In this document: positions 55,239 through 64,000 of the stretch, one piece after another | Numbering within the stretch: the stretch's first letter is position 1 | Layout: the number at the start of each line of letters is the position of its first letter | Made by a program: the position numbers and the translations under genes | DNA from: Pseudozyma flocculosa PF-1 | Lineage: Eukaryota > Basidiomycota > Ustilaginomycetes > Ustilaginales > Ustilaginaceae | DNA length: 64,000 nt | Assembly (NCBI RefSeq): GCF_000417875.1 | Contig: NW_006920870.1 | Location: forward strand, 684,727 to 748,726 | Reading direction: 5' to 3' | Notes under the pieces: generated by a model | What the model was told of the DNA's origin: nothing | Seen by the model: only the letters and a program-made list of their open reading frames with translations | The model's database searches: none

Positions 55239-55875
55239 GCGGGGCGGGAGGTGACTAGGGATGGATGGAGAGGGGCCACGAGGGCAGGGTAGGAGGAGGG
55301 CGACAAGGAAGGACGAGGTGGCACAGCCTGGTCGTCGCCTTGCATCGCTCGCTGGTTGGCAGCGTGTTCGGGCGTGGGCGGTCGTTGGCTCGCTTTCGGC
55401 CTCAATCTGTGCACTGCTGGCCAGCTTGTCTGCTTGTCCGTTTGACGGCGTCCGGGGCTGGAGGCCAAGCAAGCCAGCAAGCAAGCAGGCGTCCGACGTC
55501 GCCGCGGTCCCCCTTTTCCTCGCCCTTTTTCGCCGAATTCAAAGTGGCACGGTCCACCCGCAACCAGGCCTCCCTCCACACCGGGGGGCGGCCCTTTTTG
55601 GTGTCTTCGGCGCTGCACCGCCTCTCTGCTCCAGCTTCTCTCTCTGTGCCTTGGCGCAGCGCCGCCGCCCCATCGTTGCTGCTTGCCACCACCACCGCCG
55701 CCGCCGCCATCACCGTCGCCACGACCGGATCCAACGACAGCGCAAGCCCTCTGTGCCACTCTATCTGACCACAGGCGCACCGCAGTCCCGCTCCTCGTGC
55801 GTGCCAGTCCATCCTCGTCGACGCACCCCTCTCGCCCGCCCCACTTTAGCCCCCGTGCGTGATCGGCCCCGCCCC
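55239..55875. other. Intergenic region upstream of the YjbQ-like gene
   Basis: These 637 bp include AAGCAAGCCAGC-type repeats near 55,465-55,490 and a CCGCCGCC-rich leader near 55,690-55,720. The downstream frame stays open through this stretch, but codon use does not support coding. Confidence 0.5.
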
Positions 55876-56776
55876 ATGACGTCACCTTCCTCGTCCGACC
55901 CGACCCTCTACGCCGCCTCGCCGCACGCCCGCATCGACGGAAAAGAGGCGCGCCGCCGTCTCCGCCGCGCCCACCGAGCGGGACACTACACCGACCCGAC
56001 CTACACCACCCTCCTCATCCTCGCCTGCGCTCTCGTATACTGGTTCTTGCCCCTCGACCTCCTCCTCCACCCCTTTTCCTCCTCCTCCTCCTCCCCTTCG
56101 TTGAAGCAGACGACAAGGATGCCCTGGCAAAAGACCATCACGCTTTCATCCCGCACCAAGGGCTGTCACCTCGTCACCAACGAGGTTTTGCCCCAGATCG
56201 AAGAGGGCATCAAGGGCGTCAAGATCGGCATGCTCACCCTCTTCATCCAGCACACCAGCGCCGCCCTTACGACTCAGGAGAATTTCGACTCCGACGTCAG
56301 AAAGGATCTTGATATGGTACGTTTACATGGCGACCCAGGATGCCCCGAAGAAACATCAGAGTGCTGTCGCTGAGCATTTGACCCAATCACGGACCGGCTT
56401 CCTGCGCCTCGCGGGCGACATCGGACCCCTCGACGTCGCTGCTATGACGACTGTCAGGCCCTCGACCACATCGTCCCCGAATCGCTGCCTTGGAGGCACA
56501 CCGACGAGGGACCGGACGACTCGGCCTCGCACACCAAGACGAGCCTAATCGGGCCGTCGATTAGCATCCCTATAACAGACGGCCGTCTCAACACGGGCAC
56601 CTGGCAGGGCATCGTGAGTCGGTGCACCCCTGCACGTACAATGAGGTGCGCCCTCAACCTGCTGACGCAAAATCTCCTTGCTCCCCGCTCTCCTACCGCC
56701 CTTTTCCACGCAGTACCTGTGCGAGTTCAGGCGGATGGCGCACAAGAGGAAGATTGTGGCTACGGTACTGCCCTGA
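55876..56776 (+). CDS. YjbQ/UPF0047 family protein with an N-terminal membrane segment
   Basis: The predicted protein is 219 residues in three exons (55876-56316, 56458-56613, 56714-56776). The core from residue 82 (MPWQKTITLSSRTKGCHLVT) is a full YjbQ/UPF0047 domain, with 'LTLFIQHTSAALTTQEN', 'HTKTSLIGPSISIPITDGRL', 'GTWQGIYLCEFR' and the end 'RKIVATVLP'. Bacterial members have been associated with thiamine-phosphate synthase activity; the role in fungi is unclear. Conserved His and Glu residues are kept. Residues 1-81 are unusual: a basic stretch (EARRRLRRAHRAGHY) and then a hydrophobic segment (TTLLILACALVYWFLPLDLL). Codons there are G/C-ended, which favours true coding. Translation from the second ATG (56119) would give the soluble standard form. 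Confidence 0.83.
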
Positions 56777-57480
56777 ACGGTCTGCACGGAGGCCCGATGC
56801 TCGTATGCGTGCGGGAGGCAGAGTGGCCGTCGCACCGACGCGGCTGAGACGAGTGCCGCCCGACCGGAGGACCGGCGGTCCTCGCAGACGAGCGACGTGG
56901 CACATCTTCGGTGTCGGGCATCAGACTATCGCACGTGCCAGCTTCCTCGGCACCTCATCCATCTCTTTGCCCCGACTAGCCTTCCCGCGAGAGCGCCAGA
57001 TCGAGGACCGTTTCGGTCCGTCACCGCGGCACACGACAACGGCTGCCATGACATGCGCCACCCTCTGGGTGCGAGAGAGAACAGGCACAGGTCTTCTTCG
57101 GTCGGGAAGTAGGCTGCTGCGATGCAGCGACCACGAACGCAGAGGCGGTACAGAGGGCATCGTCTTGCCAAGCGTCGGGCACGCCCGTCGGTGCGCGACC
57201 AAGAGGAGCACGGTTACGCGCCAAAACGATACGGCACCGAACTTGCTACCCGTCCTCGCGGGTACAGCATCGCTTCGCTTGGGTGCGACGTTTCGCTGAG
57301 AGACGGACACGTCCTCCGAAATGGTGCCAGAGTCGACGAGAGTCTCGTTCAGCTGCGCAGCGGCACAGTTGTTCCACGATCTCGACCGCTCACCGTGTCG
57401 GCCGTGGCGATGTTGCAACTGCGGGTCAAGACGGGGTCACTTCTCGGCACGGGTGTCTATTCATGTGACAAGACCGTCGA
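56777..57480. other. Convergent intergenic region YjbQ-like / PRMT5
   Basis: These 704 bp lie between two 3' ends. Frames are open by chance on both strands, but none has codon bias, splice support or a recognisable domain. Confidence 0.5.
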
Positions 57481-60400
57481 CTACAGGCCGATCCAGGAGC
57501 TGCGGCCGCCCGGGTTGTGCAAGGCCGTCATGCCCGTCTTTACGCGGACGACGCCGCCGCCACCTCCGCTCGACAGGCTGCTGAGCGGACTCGAGAGCAG
57601 GACGGGGCCGGTGGCGGTGGCGTCGGCGGGCGGCGGTGCCGGGCCGGACGGGATCCGCGGGGTGGCGGGGGCGTTTGCAAAGTTGTTTGGCCCCTCTGCG
57701 GCTGCGGCGCCCAAGGTCGCGGCGGCGCCACCGGACTGGGCCGCCGAGATGGCCGTGGTGCTGTGCCCCGTGGCGTTGGCGGTGGCCTGGATCGCGCGCA
57801 CCGCGTCGCCGGGCAGGGGCATGAAGGACTCGGCGCACCACTCGTACCAGACGCGGCCGTTGCCCGACTGGCGCCACATGTGCACGTCGAGCTCCGAGTT
57901 GGGCGGCAGGTAGAGCGGGTCCTAGGAGGCGGGCAAGGCAGACAGGGGGGCCAGACAAAAGGGCAGGGCGGGATCAGGGTTGGATAATGTCAGCGCGGGT
58001 CGCCCGGCGTTGGGGTGGCAGGCGCGCTGCGTCACGCACCTTGAACGGAAAGTAGATGGGGAACCAGCTGAGCATGTCCTTGGATCCGCGCATGGGGTCC
58101 GGGTGGATGCTCATGGCGACGTCGCCGTAGAGGTGAGCCTCAAAGTAGCCGGCGAGGCCGTGGCAGGTGCCCGGCTGCGGGATGTGGAAGGTGTGGGTGG
58201 CGGAGCGGACATTGTGTCCATTGGTGAGGGGCAGGCCGTTGGCGTCGTACACGAGGGCGGTGACGGCGGCGGGGCGGTGCTCAAACGACCAGCTCTCCTG
58301 CACCTGGTCCCACGCGTGCCGCCCGCCTGCCGCGGCGAGCAGGGCGACGTTCTGGAACAGGACGACGTAGGGCGTCTCGGCGGCCTTTCGGAGCGCCTGG
58401 CCAGACGACGAGGCGGAGCCGGACATGACCTCGGTGTGCAGCTTCGACGACGTCAGCGGCGAGAGGTAGGCCGTGTACGAAGAGGGGATCGAGATGCCGT
58501 CGGCTGTCGGTCGAGGGTGGGCGAAACGGAATGGTGGCGTCAGGCGCCATGGTGAGGTCAGCTCCGTCTGATCTGTTGCAGCGCCCCCTTGGCACGATCC
58601 GCACTCGGCACTCACGTTTGAGGAAGCGCATGGCGCCGTCGAGGCATTCCGGGCTGAGCTCATTGTCTCCGAAGCTGCCGAGGAGCTCGCTGACGACAAT
58701 GTCGGGCCGCTCGTGGAGGCTGTGGGGCACGGGATGGGTGCGCATGTCGCCGTAGCGGACGTCGACGAGGTCGCCCCAGTCGAGGGCCTGCCTCTCCTGG
58801 AGCGTCACGAGGGCGTTTGGGTTCTTTTCGAGGGCCGTCATGCGGACGGCCCGCCCTGCGCGGCGAGAAGCGTTGAGGCAGCGGTCGACGAGCGGTCCGC
58901 GCCCGGCGCCGCAGACCCAGATCGACGTCGTGGATCCCGCGGGCTTGTCGAGGAGCGCCTTGTAGACGGCCTCCTCGTACAGGGCGTACTTGACCGGGTC
59001 GCGCTCAAAGACCTCGTACGTGGTGCCCTCGAGGTTGTCCATCAGCGGCTGCAGGGGTGCCTGGAGCCAGTCGGTGTAGCCGCGAGCGAACGCGTCGACG
59101 GCGCTCTCTGGCGGCGCCGTCTTCTCCATGTGCTTGACGTACTGCATGTACGCCAGCGGTCCGCCGCGGGTGTGGGTGGGCGGAGGCGTCTGGACGCCCG
59201 AGAGGATGACGGTGGGCGCCTTTTTGATGAGCGACTTGATAAACGTCTGCGACGCCTTGGACAGCACGGGGAAGCCCTTGGCGTTGGCGAGGTAGGCGAC
59301 GCTGGGCAGCCAGAGCATGCTGACGGGCTCGGCGATCCAGCGACCGAGCACATTGGGCGAGGGGAGCGGGTAGCCAAAGTCGAGGGCGACGTGAAGGCGG
59401 GTGCTGTACGAGCAGAGCTGCCGGACGTGCTCCCACGTCTCCCACGCCCAGTCGTCGTCGGCGCGCAGCAGGGCAGCGGCCGCCGAAGGTGCGGCCGCAG
59501 ACACATTGGAAGCTGCGGATCCGGACGCGCCGAGGCCGTGGCCCCTGGATGCCTGGGCGGCCAGCACCTTGGCCAGGCCGTAGGGCGACGAGATGGGCAG
59601 CTTGATCGACAGGTTCATCCACTGCCCCGCCGGCGCCGCCTCGGTGCCGCCGCTAGAGAGGCACGAGTTGATGGCGCGGGCGTAGTCGGGCAGAAAGGGG
59701 CGCCGCGCCGGTTCGCTCGAGGGCGGAGGCAGGACGACGTTGGAGATGCCCAGGTAGGCGGCGTACGCCAGCTCCTGCCGCAGCGCAATCTCCGAGTCGA
59801 GGCGGACGCCCTCGTCGAGCGAGTCGAGCTCGATCCACGGGCTCGCCAGCGCCACGAGGCCCTCGGTCTCCTCGAGCTTGGTGACGGTCACCTCGCCCCT
59901 CCGGAACGCGGGAGCACGCCGCCACTCTTCGGCCTCGCGCGCCGTGTCCATAAACGTCGCCTCAGCCGGCCGGAATCCAGGCGAAGGCGCCAGCTTGCCC
60001 GGGCCCATCCCCGATGCGAGCCCGTGCCGGCTGCTGCTGCGCGCCATGCCGCGATCGTGAATGGCGGTGCCGCCGTTGCCCCACGCCGACACGTTCGAGG
60101 GCGAGCCAATAGCGATCGAGACGGGCGCCCTCGGCGAGGCCTGGTTGGGGTCGGCGAGGCACAGACGCTCCCAGCGCTCCTTCCACCTCTCGTTGGCCAG
60201 CTCCAGCACTAGGAGGTCGTAGCCCTGCGACCTCGAGAGCGACAGCGTCCTCTGCACCGGGCCGAGGCCGGCGAGCGCCGCCGCTGAAGCAGCATCCAGA
60301 TCAGCGTCGAGGCCCAGCGCGGCAGGCGAAGGTCCCGTGGCGGCGTGGAGTGCGTTGGCGTGAGAAGCCTCGATGAGCGTCGGTAGCGCCCCGCCTGGGG

Positions 60401-60593
60401 GCTGGACGTGCGAGCGGCGGTGAGCATTGGTCCCTAGCGGCGGCGACGGGGCCTGGGCGGTCGACGGGGAAAACGAGAGGACCGAGGTGGGGACGTGCAG
60501 CCCGAGCGCCAGCGGCTGGCGCTCGCTCTGCTGGCCGTTGGGCAGCGGAAGCTCCGCCGGCTGAGCCGATGATGATGCAGCGCTGGCGTCCAT
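57481..60593 (-). CDS. SKB1: Protein arginine N-methyltransferase 5 (Skb1/Hsl7)
   Basis: The predicted protein is 960 residues. PRMT5 makes symmetric dimethylarginine on histones and Sm proteins; fungal Skb1/Hsl7 also affects morphogenesis and mitotic entry. Exons run from 60593 to 58616, 58503-58040 and 57921-57481. An N-terminal TIM-barrel-like domain precedes the Rossmann fold with 'YEVFERDPVKY' (the phenylalanine that specifies symmetric methylation), motif I 'VCGAGRGPLVDRCL', 'ALEKNPNA' and the double-E loop 'SELLGSFGDNELSPE'. The beta-barrel domain starts 'PDGISIPSSYTAYLSPL' and ends 'GRSSWIGL', as in other PRMT5 proteins. The start is uncertain: an in-frame ATG at 60665 adds 24 residues. 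Inserts rich in Ala and Ser make it longer than human PRMT5. Confidence 0.94.
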
Positions 60594-61244
60594 TGATGCA
60601 GAACCAAAGGTTAGGGGCCCCTCGGAACAGCCGCGGGGGATGGCGTAGCGCGTCGCCGGAGCCAATCGCGTCCCGCCCGAGAACGTCGGCGGTGTCGGGT
60701 TCGAAAAGGGGAGAAGATGCTACCTTGGTGTCCAGTGACGAGGCGGCGAGGCGACTGCCTTTTGCAGAAGCAGAGTGCAGAGTGCGAGGGCTAAGCAGCG
60801 ACTCGAGACGAGAACAAAGAGGAAGAAGAAGAAGGAGATGGCGGGACTGGTCGAACGAGAAGGAGCGGTCGGTGGGTGGAGGCTGGTCGCGGACGGTGCG
60901 CCAGGCCAAAAGCGGGCGTCGAGCTGGTGTTGGTCGGTGTTGTTCGCGTGAGGTCTGGCCGGCCGTCGGGGGTGCGGGCTGGGCTGGCGGTTGGGCATGG
61001 CTGGGCTGGGCTGCACCCTGGATGTGGATCTCTGCTGCTGCCGCTCCCTCCTGGCTGGCTGGCTGGCTGGCGCGCTGGTCGCCTGGCTGCTCTGCCCGCC
61101 TTTTTTTCTTCTGTCTCGAGCGGCAGGCAGGCGCCAGCCTGACCCTGACCCCGGTCCAGCCCGCCCGCCTGAACCCTTGGCACACGACGTGGCCGCGACA
61201 CAGGTGCAAGGCCAGGCCTGCCTGCCTGCCTGGCCAGGCTAGCG

Positions 61245-61275
<31 letters not shown>

Positions 61276-61760
61276 GGCGAGAGCTACGCGCCCTGCTGGT
61301 TGACCCGCCCGTCTGCCCGAGTCCCGCGACCACAAAGACGATTTAAGGCTTGAGGTGGAGACGGCCCCTTCTTTCCTCGCCACGACCACCATTCAGCGGC
61401 CACCCCTCTTCACTTCGCGCCGTCTCGCAACGACTACCAGCCTCTGGCCGTCTACCTGTTCAGCGCGCCGATTCGCCGCGCCCGTCCTCCATCTCTTCCC
61501 CTCTGGAACCCCTATCCCCTACTCCCCCGACCATTCGCATCACCTTCCGACAGGCACCCTTCACCGGCATTGTCTACGGACCTCGTTCGAAGACCGACCC
61601 CCGGCCGTCCGGCCATCGTCAACGAACCACAACGGCCGGTCCATCGCGCCTAGTCCTTGTCACCACGCGCCTGGTCCTCGTCACCACGCGCCTAGTCCTC
61701 ATCCCCACTCGCACGGCCCCTCTCCCTCTCCCTCGACCGCCAAGCCGACCTCTTTTCAAG
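60594..61760. promoter_or_regulatory. Divergent region PRMT5 / SPT2
   Basis: These 1167 bp hold both promoters. They contain a CCTG/CAGG inverted repeat, CTGG runs near 61,052-61,072 and, close to SPT2, two copies of GTCACCACGCGCCT (61668-61700). The frame of SPT2 is open upstream to 61350 but is pyrimidine-rich leader in character. Confidence 0.5.
61217..61274. repeat. (CCTG)n/(CAGG)n inverted repeat
   Basis: About four CCTG units (61217-61233) face about seven GGCA/CAGG units (61245-61274) across an 11-base spacer, so a hairpin or cruciform could form in the divergent promoter. Confidence 0.9.
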
Positions 61761-63884
61761 ATGCTCAAGTACCAAGAGCTCAAGGAGATGGCCCTCAGGA
61801 AGACGCGGGAGAGCGACGAGAAGCTGGCCGCCGAGCTCAAGATTCAGCAAAAGGAGGCTGCCGAGCGCCGAGCCAAGCAAGAGGCCAAGGAGAAGGCGCA
61901 GCGCGAGGCCGAACGCAGGCTCCTCATCAAGCGACTCCAGATGGAGAAGGAGGAGGCGGCCAAAGAGCGCGCCAGGCAGCAGGCCAAGGCCAAGGCCGAG
62001 CGCGAGGAGGCCAGCGGCGGTCCTTCCATTGTCAAGTCCGCCAGCGACGCCGTCAAGCGCAAGCTCCTCGGCATCGGCATCAAGAGCTCGAACCGATCGA
62101 GCAGCGCCTCGACTTCCTCGACCCGCCGGCGCAAGTCCAAGAACGACGAGGACGACTTCGTCGGCAACCGTGCCGACCGCCTCATGGGCAAGGCCTCCCC
62201 GTCAAAGCCCTCGTCGTCGGCAACCGCCTCCTCGACCAAGTCCACGCCCAAGCGTCGCTCGGTGCCGCTTACGCGCGAGGAGAAGAAGCAGATCAAGCTG
62301 GCCCGCGAGTTCGGCACCCTCCCGGTGCGCCGTTCGCCGCCGCTGAAGTCGAGCGCGGCAGTCGGACCTGCTCGCACCTCGTCGTCTTCGTCGTCCTCGT
62401 CGCCACTGGCAGTTCGTTCGGGCTCCAACGCGCGCTCCAAGCCGGCTCCGAGTGAGGGCTTGGTCGCGCTCGGCACCAAGAAGCGGGACATGAGGAGCAT
62501 CGACGAGATCGAGAGGGACCTCCGACGTCTTCGAGAGGGCAAGTCGGAATCCGGCAAGTCGCAAGTCGAGCTCGAGAGGGAAGCGACCATGCTCCGACGC
62601 CAGAAAGCGATGGAGGAGCGCCGACGCACCGAGCTCGAGGCTCGCGAGATGGCCAAGAGGAAGAGGGACAGCGGTGGCGATGATGACGACAACGACGACA
62701 ACGACGACGACCTCTTCGGATCCGGCGACGAGTCCGACGCAAAGGACAAGCCGGCCAGCAAGAAGACCAAGACCGCGGCCTCGAGCGCTCCCGCGCCCTC
62801 CACCACCACCACCAACACCACCACAACCGCCACAGGCACCGGCGCCGCTACCCTCGCCAGCAAGACGCCGCGTGCGCCTGCGGGCTCTTCGATCTCTTCG
62901 TCCGCCGCCGTTCGCCCGCGTGACACCATCCGCAACTCACCGCCTATCCCGAGGCGCGGCGGCATCAACCCGGCCGACTTCCTGCCTGGAGCTCCGCTCC
63001 GCGCGGAGGCCAGGCAGCGCCTGGCCGAGGTGGCCCGGAACAAGGCATCCGCGATCGACCAGCGCTCGACCCCGTCCAAGCGCAGCAGGAGCCCTGCCGA
63101 CGACGACGCCGCCACCGCCGCAGGGGTCGTGGCCACCAAGAAGGCCAAGGTCGCCCGCGACAAGGACTCTGCCGCTTCCAGCCCTGCGCCGATGCGCCGC
63201 GAGACGGAGCGTGACCGCTTCATTCGCGAGCAGGAAGAGAAGAAGGCCGCCAAGGCACGCGGCGAGATCGCCGCAGACGCGCGCCCCAAGGGACACCGCG
63301 CTTCGGACAGGGACCTCCGTCACCATCGCCGCTCCTCCTCTAACGAGAGCGAAGAGAGCGAGGCGGACTCGTTCGTCGCAGACTCGGAGAGCGGCTCGGA
63401 CCGCAGCACGGGTGGTCGCGGCGGCGATCCCAACCTTCGAGACGAGATCTGGAAGCTCTTTGGCAAGGACCGGAAGCAGTAAGTGTCGTCCGCCACCGGG
63501 CCCCGGACTGGCGTTTCGTTCGCTTCGCTGACCAGCCGTTCCTGTCCTCACCGCTCTCGCTCGACAGGTACGCCAGCCGTGTGGTCGACAGCGACGACGA
63601 CATGGAGGCCGACGCTTCGGCCGTCCTGCAGGAGGAGCTTCGCAGGTGAGTGCCACGCAGCGCGGTGTTTGCGCCTAGCTCCTGGGGTCGCAGGCTTGTA
63701 CGCGATAAGAGAGGGAGACTCACGTCGATCCCCTCTCTTCCCTTCCCTGGGGTGGTCACGACCGCACAGCGCGAGGCAGGCTCGAGAGGAAGACAAGCGC
63801 GAGGAAGAGCTCGAGCGCAAGCGCGAGCGCGAGAAGGCACTTCGCAAGAAGGCCGCCGTTGCTTCTGCCTCGGCTCGCCCCTGA
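61761..63884 (+). CDS. SPT2: Chromatin/transcription elongation protein Spt2
   Basis: The predicted protein is 636 residues. Spt2 binds histones H3-H4 and cruciform DNA and keeps chromatin intact during transcription. Exons are 61761-63478, 63568-63645 and 63770-63884. The start 'MLKYQELKEMALRKTRES' follows a leader and begins a Lys/Glu/Arg-rich coiled region (about 15-85). The middle is charged and disordered. The C-terminal SPT2 domain, split by both introns, reads 'DEIWKLFGKDRKQY', then 'VDSDDDMEADASAVLQEELR' and a basic-acidic helix ending 'KKAAVASASARP'. The aromatic-acidic 'DSDDDMEA' block is the recognised histone-binding part. All splice sites are standard (89 and 124 bp introns). Confidence 0.9.
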
Positions 63885-64000
63885 GGCCGACGCAACCCTC
63901 ATCCATACCCATCATCATCGATACCTTACCAAGGCGCAAGCGCATCAGCAGCAGCTGTTGCCGCCGGATACATCCAATCGCTCGACTCTACACCGGCATC
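63885..64000 (+). other. 3' flank of SPT2 to window end
   Basis: No feature beyond the probable 3' untranslated region of SPT2 is seen. Confidence 0.5.

Noticed and set aside
56622..57299. Open frame after the YjbQ-like gene
   Set aside because: It overlaps the last intron and exon of that gene in another frame, then runs into intergenic DNA; arginine/proline-rich with no domain.
58713..60212. Open frame of about 500 codons opposite PRMT5
   Set aside because: Antisense shadow without motifs; the PRMT5 motifs on the minus strand are decisive.

Overview
This window is nuclear DNA from a filamentous or dimorphic fungus, most likely a basidiomycete of the Ustilaginomycotina (smut lineage and relatives). 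The evidence is indirect. The DNA is very GC-rich, codons end mostly in G or C, and most genes have none or a few short introns (about 80-150 bp) with GTGAGT-type donors, CTGAC/CTAAC branch points and CAG acceptors. Long intronless reading frames such as the 5.8 kb VPS15 gene also fit. Rust-lineage red yeasts usually have many more introns. No bacterial-style operons, Shine-Dalgarno sites or CRISPR arrays are present. The genus cannot be named from the sequence alone.

Layout. 0.2-3.6 kb: a GTT1-like glutathione transferase (-) diverges from the 60S-assembly factor MAK11 (+). 3.6-6.5 kb: long gene-poor interval with tetranucleotide repeats. 6.5-13.4 kb: a 2290-residue RA-PH adaptor, interrupted only by a 20-N placeholder. 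14.1-15.2 kb: the Rho3 GTPase, five exons. 15.4-17.7 kb: three small secreted proteins on the minus strand, two of them clear tandem duplicates and the third probably a distant relative. 18.2-20.9 kb: the TFIIH helicase XPB/SSL2. 20.9-24.4 kb: a gene-poor, compositionally different stretch with a (CTG)15 repeat, decayed coding-like fragments and an intron-containing tRNA-Ser(UGA). 24.4-29.9 kb: a Rom2-type Rho1 exchange factor (DEP-DH-PH-CNH) with an 841-N gap, an apparent 1-nt frameshift and minisatellite-bearing introns. 30.8-33.1 kb: PCF11. 34.6-36.9 kb: cystathionine gamma-synthase. 37.1-38.6 kb: BUB3. 39.0-40.0 kb: mitochondrial IF3. 40.2-41.8 kb: GMP synthase. 42.3-43.5 kb: a histidine phosphatase with a C-terminal PCNA-binding motif. 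44.0-45.9 kb: a RING-H2 ubiquitin ligase. 46.0-46.9 kb: MAD2. 47.7-53.5 kb: VPS15. 54.4-55.2 kb: an unrecognised small gene. 55.9-56.8 kb: a YjbQ/UPF0047 protein with an N-terminal membrane segment. 57.5-60.6 kb: PRMT5. 61.8-63.9 kb: SPT2.

Most genes are unrelated housekeeping functions packed as divergent or convergent pairs. Functional links are limited. Rho3, the Rom2-like exchange factor and the RA-PH adaptor all belong to small-GTPase signalling and polarity. BUB3 and MAD2 are both spindle-checkpoint proteins. XPB, PCF11 and SPT2 act during transcription. The secreted-protein cluster at 15.4-17.7 kb is the main accessory region and the best candidate for undescribed, possibly host-related biology. 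Exon boundaries were inferred by eye from splice motifs, reading-frame continuity and family conservation. They are predictions, not transcript-supported models.
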